From Azospirillum sp. TSH64 (GTDB lineage: Bacteria > Pseudomonadota > Alphaproteobacteria > Azospirillales > Azospirillaceae), in contig NZ_LGQW01000015.1 of assembly GCF_003116035.1 (NCBI RefSeq), positions 6,389,133 through 6,453,132 on the forward strand: a stretch of 64,000 bases of DNA. The letters run 5' to 3'. The notes under the pieces were generated by a model. The model ran no database searches. It was not told the origin of the DNA and saw only the letters and a list, made by a program, of their open reading frames with translations. Made by a program: the position numbers and the translations under genes. This document shows positions 26,546-34,600 of this stretch, in pieces. Each line of letters opens with the position of its first letter. The first letter of the stretch is position 1.

Positions 26546-27850
26546 ATGATTTGGGAATTGTTGGTCATCGTCCTGCTGATCCTGCTCAACGCCTTCTTCG
26601 CGATGTCGGAGATGGCGCTGGTGTCGGCGCGCCGCGCCCGGCTTCAGCAGATGGCCGAGGAGAAGGGCGGCGCCGGTGCCCGCGCGGCCCTGGAGCTGTC
26701 GGAAGACCCGAGCCGCTTCCTGTCCACCGTGCAGGTCGGCATCAGCCTGACCGGCATCATCGCCGGCGCCTATGGCGGCTCCACGCTCGCCGAACGGCTC
26801 GGCGGCGTGCTGGACGAACAGGTCGCCTGGATCGCCCCCTACGGCCACACCGTGGCGTTCGCCCTGGTGGTCGCCGCCATCACCTATTTCTCCCTGATCA
26901 TCGGCGAACTGGTGCCCAAGCGGGTGGCGCTGATCTCGTCGGAGCGGATCGCCTCGCTGGTCGCCGCCCCGATGCGCACGGTGTCGCGCCTGTCGGCCCC
27001 GGTGGTCTGGCTGCTCGGCGTGTCGAGCGACGCGGTGCTGAAGCTCCTGCGCCTGCCCACCTCGCGCGAGCAGACGGTGACGGAGGAGGAGGTCAAGACC
27101 CTGATCGCCGAAGGCACCCAGAGCGGCGTCTTCGAGCCGGCCGAACGCCAGATGATCGAGGGGGTGATGCACCTGTCCGACCGCACCGTGCGGTCGATCA
27201 TGACCCCGCGCCCCGACCTGATGTGGCTCGACATCGACGACAGCCCCGAAACCTTGGCGCGCGAGATCTGCGAGAGCGGCTATTCCCGCTTCCCGGTCTG
27301 CCGCGGCGACGTCGACGAGGTGCAGGGCATCGTCGCGACCAAGGCGCTGCTCGACCAGTCCTTGAAGGGGATCACCTTCGACCTGCGGACGGCGATGGTC
27401 CAGCCGCTGGTCGTCCATGACGGCACGCCGGTCTTCCGCCTGCTCGACCTGTTCAAGCAGGCCAGCGTCCACATGGCGGTGGTGGTCGACGAATATGGCA
27501 GCGTCGAGGGCCTGGTCACCATGACCGACATCCTGGAGGCCATCGCCGGCGAGCTGCCCGACAGCACCCAGGAAGGCGAGGCCGGCGCCGTCCAGCGCGA
27601 GGACGGCAGCTGGCTGGTCGACGGCATGACCCCGGTCGAAGAGGTCGAGGCGCTGGTCGGCGTCAAGAACATGAAGGGGGAGGGCGATTTCCACACCATC
27701 GCCGGCTTCCTGCTCGACCGGTTCGGTCATGTCCCGACCGCGGCCGAGCATTTCCACTGGAACGGCATCCGCTTCGAGGTCGTCGACATGGACGGCCGCC
27801 GCATCGACAAGGTGCTGATCCAGCTGAACCCGGAGGTGTCCGAGGGCTGA
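26546..27850 (+). CDS. CNNM/CBS/CorC-domain membrane protein (hemolysin-family, HlyC/CorC)
   Basis: A 434-residue inner-membrane protein. A DUF21/CNNM transmembrane domain fills residues 1-190 (LILLNAFFAMSEMALVSARR, TVQVGISLTGIIAGAYGG, FSLIIGELVPKRVAL). A CBS pair follows (VRSIMTPRPDLMWLDID, VVVDEYGSVEGLVTMTDILE), then a CorC_HlyC transporter-associated domain at the C-terminus (DGSWLVDGMTPVEEVEALVG, DRFGHVPTAAEHFHWNG). Family members are implicated in Mg2+/Co2+ efflux. It probably shares a transcript with exoD. Confidence 0.92.
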   Translation: MIWELLVIVLLILLNAFFAMSEMALVSARRARLQQMAEEKGGAGARAALELSEDPSRFLSTVQVGISLTGIIAGAYGGSTLAERLGGVLDEQVAWIAPYGHTVAFALVVAAITYFSLIIGELVPKRVALISSERIASLVAAPMRTVSRLSAPVVWLLGVSSDAVLKLLRLPTSREQTVTEEEVKTLIAEGTQSGVFEPAERQMIEGVMHLSDRTVRSIMTPRPDLMWLDIDDSPETLAREICESGYSRFPVCRGDVDEVQGIVATKALLDQSLKGITFDLRTAMVQPLVVHDGTPVFRLLDLFKQASVHMAVVVDEYGSVEGLVTMTDILEAIAGELPDSTQEGEAGAVQREDGSWLVDGMTPVEEVEALVGVKNMKGEGDFHTIAGFLLDRFGHVPTAAEHFHWNGIRFEVVDMDGRRIDKVLIQLNPEVSEG

Positions 27851-27895
27851 GGGCTGGGGAGGGCTGGGGAGGGGGCGGAAAGACCGGCGCCCCCC

Positions 27896-28153
27896 TCAAT
27901 GCAGCGCCGTCTCCCCGCCGCGGAAGCGCATCCCCCCGTCACCCTTGGTCATCCGCACCGCCTCGACCAGATCGCGGACCTCCTCCGACAGGTCGGTCGC
28001 GCTCCAGCCATGGCCGTCGGCGCCGGCCACCACCAGCAGGCGCAGCGTGGTGCGCAGAAGGTCGCCGGCCTCCCAGCCGTTGGACCGCTCCGCCTCGCGC
28101 GCCATGTGCAGCAGGCCGGTGGCACAGTTCAGGACCTCGGGGTCGACCTTCAT
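27896..28153 (-). CDS. Hypothetical 85-residue protein
   Basis: A small, mainly helical soluble protein (MKVDPEVLNCATGLLHMARE, AGDLLRTTLRLLVVAGADGH, LSEEVRDLVEAVRMTK). I do not recognise the family. ATG 28153 is supported by the run GAGGAGGAG starting 17 bases upstream and by a near-consensus promoter 50 bases upstream (28205-28233), so expression is likely. It is divergent from the TetR gene. Confidence 0.7.
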   Translation of the reverse strand: MKVDPEVLNCATGLLHMAREAERSNGWEAGDLLRTTLRLLVVAGADGHGWSATDLSEEVRDLVEAVRMTKGDGGMRFRGGETALH

Positions 28154-28204
28154 CGGGCGCTCCTCCTCGCCCGCAATGGGCGAACTCTGTTGGTCTGACA
28201 AACA

Positions 28205-28233
28205 ATTATCGGAACGCCACCTTGGTCTGTCAA
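28205..28233 (-). promoter_or_regulatory. Near-consensus sigma-70 promoter with direct repeats
   Basis: Reading leftward: TTGACA, 17 bases, GATAAT. The start of transcription would be near 28198, about 45 bases before the 85-residue gene. Two copies of TTGGTCTGWCAAAC on the plus strand (28190-28203 and 28222-28235), 32 bases apart and differing at one position, bracket the promoter and look like operator half-sites. Confidence 0.6.
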
Positions 28234-28339
28234 ACCCATCCTTCAGCGGCAAGGGGAAGGGCTTAGGTGCCGCGTGCCGGTTGGGGCCGCTCCCCGAAGC
28301 CGTCCTCTGTCCCTGCCCCCCTACGACACTCACTCCATA

Positions 28340-28368
28340 TTGACGAACTCCCTACTAGTTGGTAGGCT
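28340..28368 (+). promoter_or_regulatory. tetR promoter with overlapping operator
   Basis: TTGACG (28340-28345), 17 bases, TAGGCT (28363-28368). An imperfect palindrome CCTACTAGTTGGTAGG (28351-28366) covers the spacer and the -10 box. Read on the minus strand it matches the site before the next gene (28996-29011) at 15 of 16 positions. Transcription should begin at or next to the ATG, giving a leaderless message. Confidence 0.7.
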
Positions 28369-28374
28369 CTCTGC

Positions 28375-28953
28375 ATGAACACGCAATCGACCAGAGCCGA
28401 CGATATTCTCGACTGTGCGCGCTCCCTCATCGTCAGGGGTGGCTACAACAGTTTCAGCTATGCCGACATTTCCAAGGTCGTCGGCATCCGAACGGCGAGC
28501 ATTCACCATCATTTTCCCAGCAAATCCGATCTGGTCCGCGTGCTCGTTGCGCGGTATCGGGAGGAGGCTGCGGCCGGACTGGCCCAGTTGGAACAGGCCA
28601 TCCCCGATCCGCTCGATCAACTTCGCGCCTATCTCGGCTATTGGGAGCGGTGTTTCGCCGATACGGCCGCCCCCTTCTGCGTCTGCGCGCTGCTTGCGGG
28701 CGAAATCCCGGTTCTGCCGGACGAGGTCGCCGTTGAGGTGCGGGCCCATTTCCGTCGGCTCGCCGACTGGTTGACGGGCGTTCTCGAACGCGGCGCCGCC
28801 CAAGGCCGCCTCCGCCTGTCCGGAACCGCCCGGGCCGACGCCGAGATGTTCATGGCGACCACGCATGGCGCGATGCTGTCGGCCCGTGCCTACGGCGACG
28901 CCACGGCCTTCGGCGCCATAACCCGTCCCCTGCTGGAGCGGATCGCCGCGTGA
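28375..28953 (+). CDS. TetR-family repressor
   Basis: A 192-residue repressor. Residues 8-54 are the TetR helix-turn-helix (ADDILDCARSLIVRGGYNSF, YADISKVVGIRTASIHHHFP). The C-terminal ligand domain includes CFADTAAPFCVCALLAGEIP. No ribosome site precedes ATG 28375, and the promoter -10 box ends six bases before it, consistent with a leaderless transcript. Operators overlap its own promoter and that of the membrane-protein gene downstream, so it probably represses both. The inducer is unknown. Confidence 0.92.
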   Translation: MNTQSTRADDILDCARSLIVRGGYNSFSYADISKVVGIRTASIHHHFPSKSDLVRVLVARYREEAAAGLAQLEQAIPDPLDQLRAYLGYWERCFADTAAPFCVCALLAGEIPVLPDEVAVEVRAHFRRLADWLTGVLERGAAQGRLRLSGTARADAEMFMATTHGAMLSARAYGDATAFGAITRPLLERIAA

Positions 28954-28983
28954 AAGCGGCGGCCTTGCCCGCCGGGCAAACGC

Positions 28984-29013
28984 TTGACCCCGCAGCCTAC
29001 CAACCAGTAGGTA
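28984..29013 (+). promoter_or_regulatory. Promoter and TetR operator of the membrane-protein gene
   Basis: TTGACC (28984-28989), 18 bases, TAGGTA (29008-29013), with CCTACCAACCAGTAGG (28996-29011) lying across spacer and -10 box. The operator copies the site at the tetR promoter in inverted orientation with one change, and the geometry relative to the -35 box is similar. Confidence 0.65.
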
Positions 29014-29086
29014 GCGTTAACGTCCCTTGAGGCGGGGCCTGTCCTGCCGGCCCTCCCGCCCCTCTGACCCTGAAAGGAAATCGCCG

Positions 29087-29563
29087 ATGTTCGGAATTTC
29101 TCCGATTGGCTGGGTTCATACGCTCGGCAGCCTGCCAGCCATCCCGGTGGCGGCCTACATGTTCGCCCGCCACGGCCGGATCGTTCCGCGCTCCCTTCCG
29201 GGTGCCGTCTATTTCGCGTCCATGCTGATCGGCGCCTCGACGGTCTTTCTCGTCGCCCACCAGTCCGTGAGCGTCGGCATCGGTGCCGTGACGATCCTGC
29301 TGCTGCTTGCGGGCTATGCGGTCGGGTGGATAGCGGCGGCGGGGCGTGCGGCCCGCTACGTCGAGACCGTCTGCCTCAGCGTCAGCGCCTTTCTGCTGAT
29401 GGTGCCGACGGTCAGCGAAATCCTGCGCCGGGTTCCGGACGGCCACCCCCTGGTGACCGACCTGAAGTCGCCGCTGTTGCTGGGCGCCCAGGGTGCCTTG
29501 GCGGTCCTCCTCGTCATCGGGCTGACCGCCCAGATCGTCCATCTGGCGAGACGCCGGCAATAA
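29087..29563 (+). CDS. Small integral membrane protein under TetR control
   Basis: A 158-residue protein with about four hydrophobic helices: 5-20 (IGWVHTLGSLPAIPVAAYMF), 35-55, 60-80 (IGAVTILLLLAGYAVGWIAA) and 125-150 (LLLGAQGALAVLLVIGLTAQ), ending in a basic tail. I do not recognise a named family. ATG 29087 has a GAAAGGAAA site before it. The matched operators suggest it is the main target of the TetR repressor, perhaps a membrane-stress or small-molecule resistance factor. Confidence 0.8.
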   Translation: MFGISPIGWVHTLGSLPAIPVAAYMFARHGRIVPRSLPGAVYFASMLIGASTVFLVAHQSVSVGIGAVTILLLLAGYAVGWIAAAGRAARYVETVCLSVSAFLLMVPTVSEILRRVPDGHPLVTDLKSPLLLGAQGALAVLLVIGLTAQIVHLARRRQ

Positions 29564-29590
29564 ACCGTCTCCCCCGGTGGGGGCCGCGGT

Positions 29591-30025
29591 TCAGTCCTCC
29601 AGCGGCGGCAGGCGGGAAACGAAACGGCCCTTGACGCCCTGCGGCCATTGCTTGAACGGAACGATGCCGTCCCCGGTGGCGGCATAGGCGCGCAGGTAAG
29701 CGGTCAGCGTCTCCACCGTCATCTCGTCCGGGGCGAAGTCGCCCAGCACATAGCTCATCCGCGTGGGCGAACGCACCGCGACGGCGCAGGGGCGCTTGCA
29801 GCTCATCAGGCATCGCATCGGCCGCAGACGCACCGAGGCGGCCAGATCGGGCTGATCGGCCAGCGCCCGCTCCATCAGCGCCACCAGCTCGGCCCCCGGC
29901 CGGACGGCGTCGGGCGGGTCTTCCGGACGGCGGCAGGTCTCGCAGACGACAAGCTCGACGGTCCTGGTCTGGGCGGTCCTGGTCTGGGCGGTCCTGGTCT
30001 CGACGGTCCTGGTCTCGACGGTCAT
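29591..30025 (-). CDS. DUF1636 cysteine-rich (thioredoxin-like ferredoxin) protein
   Basis: A 144-residue protein. The DUF1636 core begins at about residue 25 with VVCETCRRPED and continues to MRCLMSCKRPCAVAV, giving CxxC and C-x3-C-x3-C groups suited to a metal or [2Fe-2S] site, then SYVLGDF and PFKQWPQGVKGRFVSRLPP. Members often lie near cobalamin or cobalt genes, which are not present here. ATG 30025 has AGGAAAG before it. The first 24 residues are a five-residue repeat (TVETR/TAQTR) encoded by a 15-bp tandem array. Confidence 0.8.
   Translation of the reverse strand: MTVETRTVETRTAQTRTAQTRTVELVVCETCRRPEDPPDAVRPGAELVALMERALADQPDLAASVRLRPMRCLMSCKRPCAVAVRSPTRMSYVLGDFAPDEMTVETLTAYLRAYAATGDGIVPFKQWPQGVKGRFVSRLPPLED
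29956..30025 (-). repeat. 15-bp tandem repeats at the start of the DUF1636 gene
   Basis: Four full 15-base units (29956-29970, 29971-29985, 29986-30000, 30001-30015) plus a partial one reaching the start codon. Unit 1 and 4 read CGACGGTCCTGGTCT on the plus strand; units 2 and 3 differ at two bases. Fifteen is a multiple of three, so copy-number change would lengthen the N-terminus without a frameshift. Confidence 0.9.
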
Positions 30026-30044
30026 GAATTCGCTTTCCTGATGC

Positions 30045-31187
30045 TCATTGTCCGCTGCGGTCCGCCGCCTGGACATGCTGCGGGGCGAAGCTCAGGCGGC
30101 ACTCGACTCCGGGATGGGCGTTCCGCATCGAGATGTCGGCACCCAGCTGTCCCGCCAACGCCAGGATGACCCGCATGCCCAGCGAACGGCCGCGCCGTAT
30201 GTCGAAGTCGGCCGGCAATCCCTGTCCGAAATCCCTGACCAGCAAGCCAGCCTTCCCGTCCGTCCGCTCCAGGGTGATCCTGATCTCCCCGCCGCCGGTG
30301 TCGCGATAGGCGTACTTGATCGCGTTGGTCGCAAGTTCATTGACGATGAGCGAGATCGGTACCGCATTGTCGAGGGAAACCGCAAGGGAGACGGCGTCCA
30401 CGCTGAAGGTGATGCCCTCCGGCGCCGTGCTCTGGAACCCCTGGGCCAGGGTTTCGAGAAAATTCGCGAGATCCACGCTGTCGGCCTCGTCGGCCCGGTA
30501 GAGCCGCTCGTGCAGCGTCGCCATGCTGCGGATGCGGCTGCTGGTGTCGAGCAGGGCCTCCCGCGCCGACGGATCCTGCAGCGTGCGGAGCTGGAGCTGG
30601 ATGATGCTGCTGATCAGCTGAAGGTTGTTCTTGGTCCGGTGATTGACCTCCTTCAGGAGCGTTTCCTTCTGCTCCAGCAGCCGGGCCTTCTGCTTCAGGG
30701 CCAGACGGAGTTCCATCTGCGCCATCACCTGGTCGGCGAGCGCCTTCAGCGCAAAGCGCTGTCCCTCGCTCAGGTCGCGGGCGCGCCGGTCCAGGACGCA
30801 CAGCGTTCCGATGCCGTGCCCGTCCCGGGATTGGAGCAGGCAGCCCGCATAGAATCGCAGACCCTCGCCGGCCCCGACCAGCGGGTTGGCGCAGAGCCGG
30901 TCATCGCCGAGCATGTCGGGGACGACGGTCACCCCCGGCTGGGCCAGGAAATGGCGGCAGATCGATATGTCGAGCGGGGTTTCCCGGATGCCGAGGCCGA
31001 CTTCCGCCTTGAACCATTGGCGTTTGTCCTCGATCAGGTTGATGACGGCGATCGGGGCGTCGCAGATATGGGACGCCAGCGCCACGATCTGATCGAATCC
31101 CGGTTCGTGCGGCGTGTCGAGGATTTCATAGCGGTGCAGGGCGGCGAGGCGGTCCGGATCGGCGCTGGGAACCATGCTTTGAGTCAT
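30045..31187 (-). CDS. GAF-domain HisKA_2 sensor histidine kinase
   Basis: A 380-residue soluble kinase. Residues 10-165 form a GAF domain of the type starting RLAALHRYEILDTPHEPGFD and including ISICRHFLAQPG and GTLCVLDRRARDLS. Then comes the HisKA_2 phosphorylation motif LLKEVNHRTKNNLQLISSII and an HATPase with VNELATNAIKYAYRD, and a glycine-rich lid GRSLGMRVILALAGQL. This class often works in general stress or light signalling with detached receivers. The start is uncertain: ATG 31187 or 31175, both without a clear ribosome site. A strong hairpin lies 38 bases upstream. The DUF1636 gene follows 19 bases later. Confidence 0.87.
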   Translation of the reverse strand: MTQSMVPSADPDRLAALHRYEILDTPHEPGFDQIVALASHICDAPIAVINLIEDKRQWFKAEVGLGIRETPLDISICRHFLAQPGVTVVPDMLGDDRLCANPLVGAGEGLRFYAGCLLQSRDGHGIGTLCVLDRRARDLSEGQRFALKALADQVMAQMELRLALKQKARLLEQKETLLKEVNHRTKNNLQLISSIIQLQLRTLQDPSAREALLDTSSRIRSMATLHERLYRADEADSVDLANFLETLAQGFQSTAPEGITFSVDAVSLAVSLDNAVPISLIVNELATNAIKYAYRDTGGGEIRITLERTDGKAGLLVRDFGQGLPADFDIRRGRSLGMRVILALAGQLGADISMRNAHPGVECRLSFAPQHVQAADRSGQ

Positions 31188-31619
31188 GACAAGGATAAAT
31201 CCATGGTTGAAAAATGATCCCGCTTCTCTGCCATCCGGGGTGGCAGAGATCGACCAACAGGTCCGCGCCTTGGAAAAGAGACCAGTGCGCAGTTGCGATA
31301 ACACTGCTTGCTACAGAGTCTGTCATTCTCTTCCGGCTTGCTCCATGTGGGATCGGTTGGATTGGGATCGGTTGGATTGGAAGTCCTCTTCGCCGCGAAT
31401 ACGCCGCGGCCGGCTTTGCGCATACGCCTCTGGCGGCCGTCCGGCGCAGGCCGGTGCCGGCGCGGCGTGTGAAGGGCGGCATGCGAACGGGGAGGTGCCC
31501 GTGCCGAATGGCATGGATCGCGATGTCAGGCCGGCCGGATCGCTTCCGCCTTGCCAACCACCCCGAAACTCCCGACGATGCGGGCCATCGGGGGCGACGG
31601 GCGGGAACGGCGGACGGGC
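31188..31619. other. 432-base divergent gap with hairpin and tandem repeat
   Basis: This gap separates the GAF kinase (leftward) from the permease-kinase fusion gene (rightward). It holds a perfect hairpin TCTCTGCCA / TGGCAGAGA with a seven-base loop (31225-31249) and two exact tandem copies of GATCGGTTGGATTGG (31351-31380). The hairpin would be in the leader of the GAF kinase mRNA; the repeat may be a binding site for a regulator of either gene. No further gene is seen. Confidence 0.55.
31351..31380 (+). repeat. Two exact 15-bp direct repeats
   Basis: GATCGGTTGGATTGG occurs twice head to tail, about 240 bases upstream of the fusion gene. Fifteen-base phasing is not a multiple of a helical turn, so slippage is as likely as an operator. 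Confidence 0.8.
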
Positions 31620-34600
31620 ATGAGCGCGAGGCAACGGATCGTCCGTGAACGCCGGCAATACAACCAGCTCGCCGCCGACCAGACGCTGGAGGACTACGCG
31701 CTCCGCTACACCGCGGAGCGGGCGCGTCGCTGGAGCGCCTGGCGCGTCGCCAACACCGCACTCGGCGCCATTTCCTTCCTCGCCTGCGAGGCGCTCGGCG
31801 CCGCCGTCACCCTGACCTACGGCTTCGAGAATGCCATGGCCGCCATCCTGGCGGTGGCGCTGCTCAGCATCCTGGTCGGGCTGCCGATCACCTACCATGC
31901 GGCCAAGGCCGGGGTGGACATCGACCTGCTGGCCCGCGGCGCCGGCTTCGGCTATCTCGGCTCGACCATCACCTCGCTGGTCTACGCCTCCTTCACCTTC
32001 ATTTTGTTCTCCATCGAGGCCAGCATCATGTCGGCCGGGCTGACCATGGTGCTGGGCATCCCGGCCTCGGTCGCCCATGTCATCAGCTCGTTGGCGGTGA
32101 TCCCCATCGCCGTCTACGGCATTCGCTTCATCAGCCGCATGCAATGGGCGACGCAGCCGGTGTGGATCCTGCTGCAATGCGTGCCGCTGACCTATTTCTT
32201 CCTGCTCGACCGCGAGACGCTGGCGCAATGGACCTCGCTGCCCGGCGTCTACGCCCCCGACGGCGGGCTGTCGCTGCTGCCCTTCGGCATGGCGGCGTCG
32301 GTCCTGCTCTCGCTGCTGCCGCAGATCGGCGAGCAGGTCGACTATCTGCGCTTCCTGCCCTCGCAGGCCCGCATCGGCAGGATCCGCTGGTGGGCGGCGA
32401 TGCTGGCCGGTGGGCCGGGCTGGGTGCTGATCGGCAGCCTGAAGCTGGCGGCGGGATCGCTGCTGGCCTTCCTCGCCATCAAGCATGGGTTGCCGCTGGA
32501 GGATGCGGTGCAGCCCAACAGCCTGTACCACATGGCCTTCCTCGACGTGTTCGGCTCGCCCGCCGCGGCGCTGGCGCTGACCGGCATCTTCGTCGTCGTC
32601 TGCCAGATGAAGATCAACGTCACCAACGCCTATGCCGGCTCCATCGCCTGGTCGAACTTCTTCTCCCGCCTGACCCGCAGCCACCCCGGCCGCGTCGTCT
32701 GGCTGGTGTTCAACGTGCTGCTGGCCCTGCTGCTGATGGAGATCGGCATCCTCGGCGTGATCGAGAGCATCCTCGGCCTCTACGCCAACGTCGCGGTTGG
32801 CTGGCTGGGGGCGGTCGCCGCCGATCTGGCCGTCAACAAGCCCTTGGGATTCAGCCCGCCGGGGATCGAGTTCAAGCGCGCCCACCTCTACGACATCAAC
32901 CCGGTCGGCACCGGCGCCATGGGCCTGTCGGTGCTGTGCTCCACCACCGCCTTCTTCGGCCTTCTCGGCCCGGTTGCCCAGGCGCTGGCCCCCTTCATCG
33001 GGCTGGTCGTCGCCTTCGCCGCCGCCCCGCTGATCGCCTGGAGGACCAAGGGCCGCTATTACATCGCCCGCAAGTCCGACCGGCTGCCCGGCGACGCCGC
33101 GACCATCCGCTGCTCGATCTGCGAGAACCCGTTCGAGCGGCAGGACATGGCCTTCTGTCCGGCCTACGACGCGCCGATCTGCTCGCTCTGCTGCACGCTG
33201 GAGGCGCGCTGCCACGACCTGTGCAAGACCGACAGCCGCTTCGCCGACCAGATCGCCCGCAGCCTGCAACGGGTGCTGCCGAAGCGGATGGCCGCCGGCG
33301 TCCACACCCGCACCGGCCATTTCATCGGGGTGATGACGCTGTTCTCGCTGGTGCTGGGCGGGGTGCTGGTGGTCATCGACTTCCAGTACGCCAATGCCGA
33401 GGCGGCGGAGCGGGCGGCGATCCACACCGCGCTGGTCTCCGTCTTCGTCTGCCTGTTCATCCTGTCCGGCGTCGCCGCCTGGCTCCTGGTGCTGGCCCAT
33501 GAGAGCCGCCGCAAGGCGGAGGAGGAGACCGGCCGACAGACCGCCATGCTGATGGACGAGATCGCCGCCCACGAACGCACCGACGCCGCCCTGCAAAAGG
33601 CCAAGGAGGTGGCGGAGGCCGCCAACGCCGCCAAGAGCCGCTACATCATCGGCGTCAGCCACGAGATCCGGGCGCCCCTGAACGCCATATCCGGCTATGC
33701 CCAGCTCCTGGAGAGCAACAGCACCCAGCGCCCGCAGGATGCCGTCCGGGTCATCCGCCGCAGTGCCGAGCATCTGTCGAACCTGATCGACGGGCTGCTC
33801 GACATCTCCAAGATCGAATCGGGCCTGCGCCGGCTCAGCCGCGACAAGGTGCAGCTGATCGACTTCCTCGACCAGCTGGCCGACATGTTCCGCATCCAGG
33901 CCGCGGCCAAGGGGCTGGACTTCCGCTATGCCCGCGTGCCGCACCTGCCGGCCTGGGTCCACACCGACAGCAAGATCCTGCGCCAGATCCTGATCAACCT
34001 GCTGTCCAACGCGGTGAAATACACCGAAACCGGCCATGTCGCCCTGACCGTCCGCTACCGCAGCCAGATCGCCGAGTTCGAGATCGCCGACAGCGGCATC
34101 GGCATCCGCGAGGAGGATCAGGACCGCGTCTTCGAACCGTTCGAGCGCGGGCGCGGGGCGGCGGTGCGGGCGGTGGCCGGCACCGGGCTCGGCCTGACCA
34201 TCACGCGGGTGCTGACCCGGATCATGGGCGGCGACATCGCGCTGCGCAGCAAGGCGGGGGAGGGCAGCGTCTTCACCGTCCGCCTGCTGCTGTCGGAGGC
34301 GATGCACCGGCCGGGCGAGCAGGCGGAGCGCCGCGCCATCACCGGCTATGCCGGGCCGCAGATCACCATCCTGCTGGCCGACGACGACCGCGACCATCTG
34401 GCGCTGATGACCGACATCCTGCGCCCGCTGGGATTCGTGCTGTTCACCGCGTCCGACGCCGCCACCTGCCTGGAGCTGGCGGCGCAGTGCAAGCCCGACG
34501 TCGCCATGCTCGACATCTCGATGCCGGGCGAGAGCGGCTGGGACGTGGCGGAGGGACTGCGCCGGCAGTTCGCCGACCGCATCCGCATCGTCATGGTCTC

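Noticed and set aside
25025..27757. 910-codon minus-strand frame across the receiver, exoD and CNNM genes
   Set aside because: It is antisense to three recognisable genes, with low-complexity composition typical of GC-driven shadow frames.
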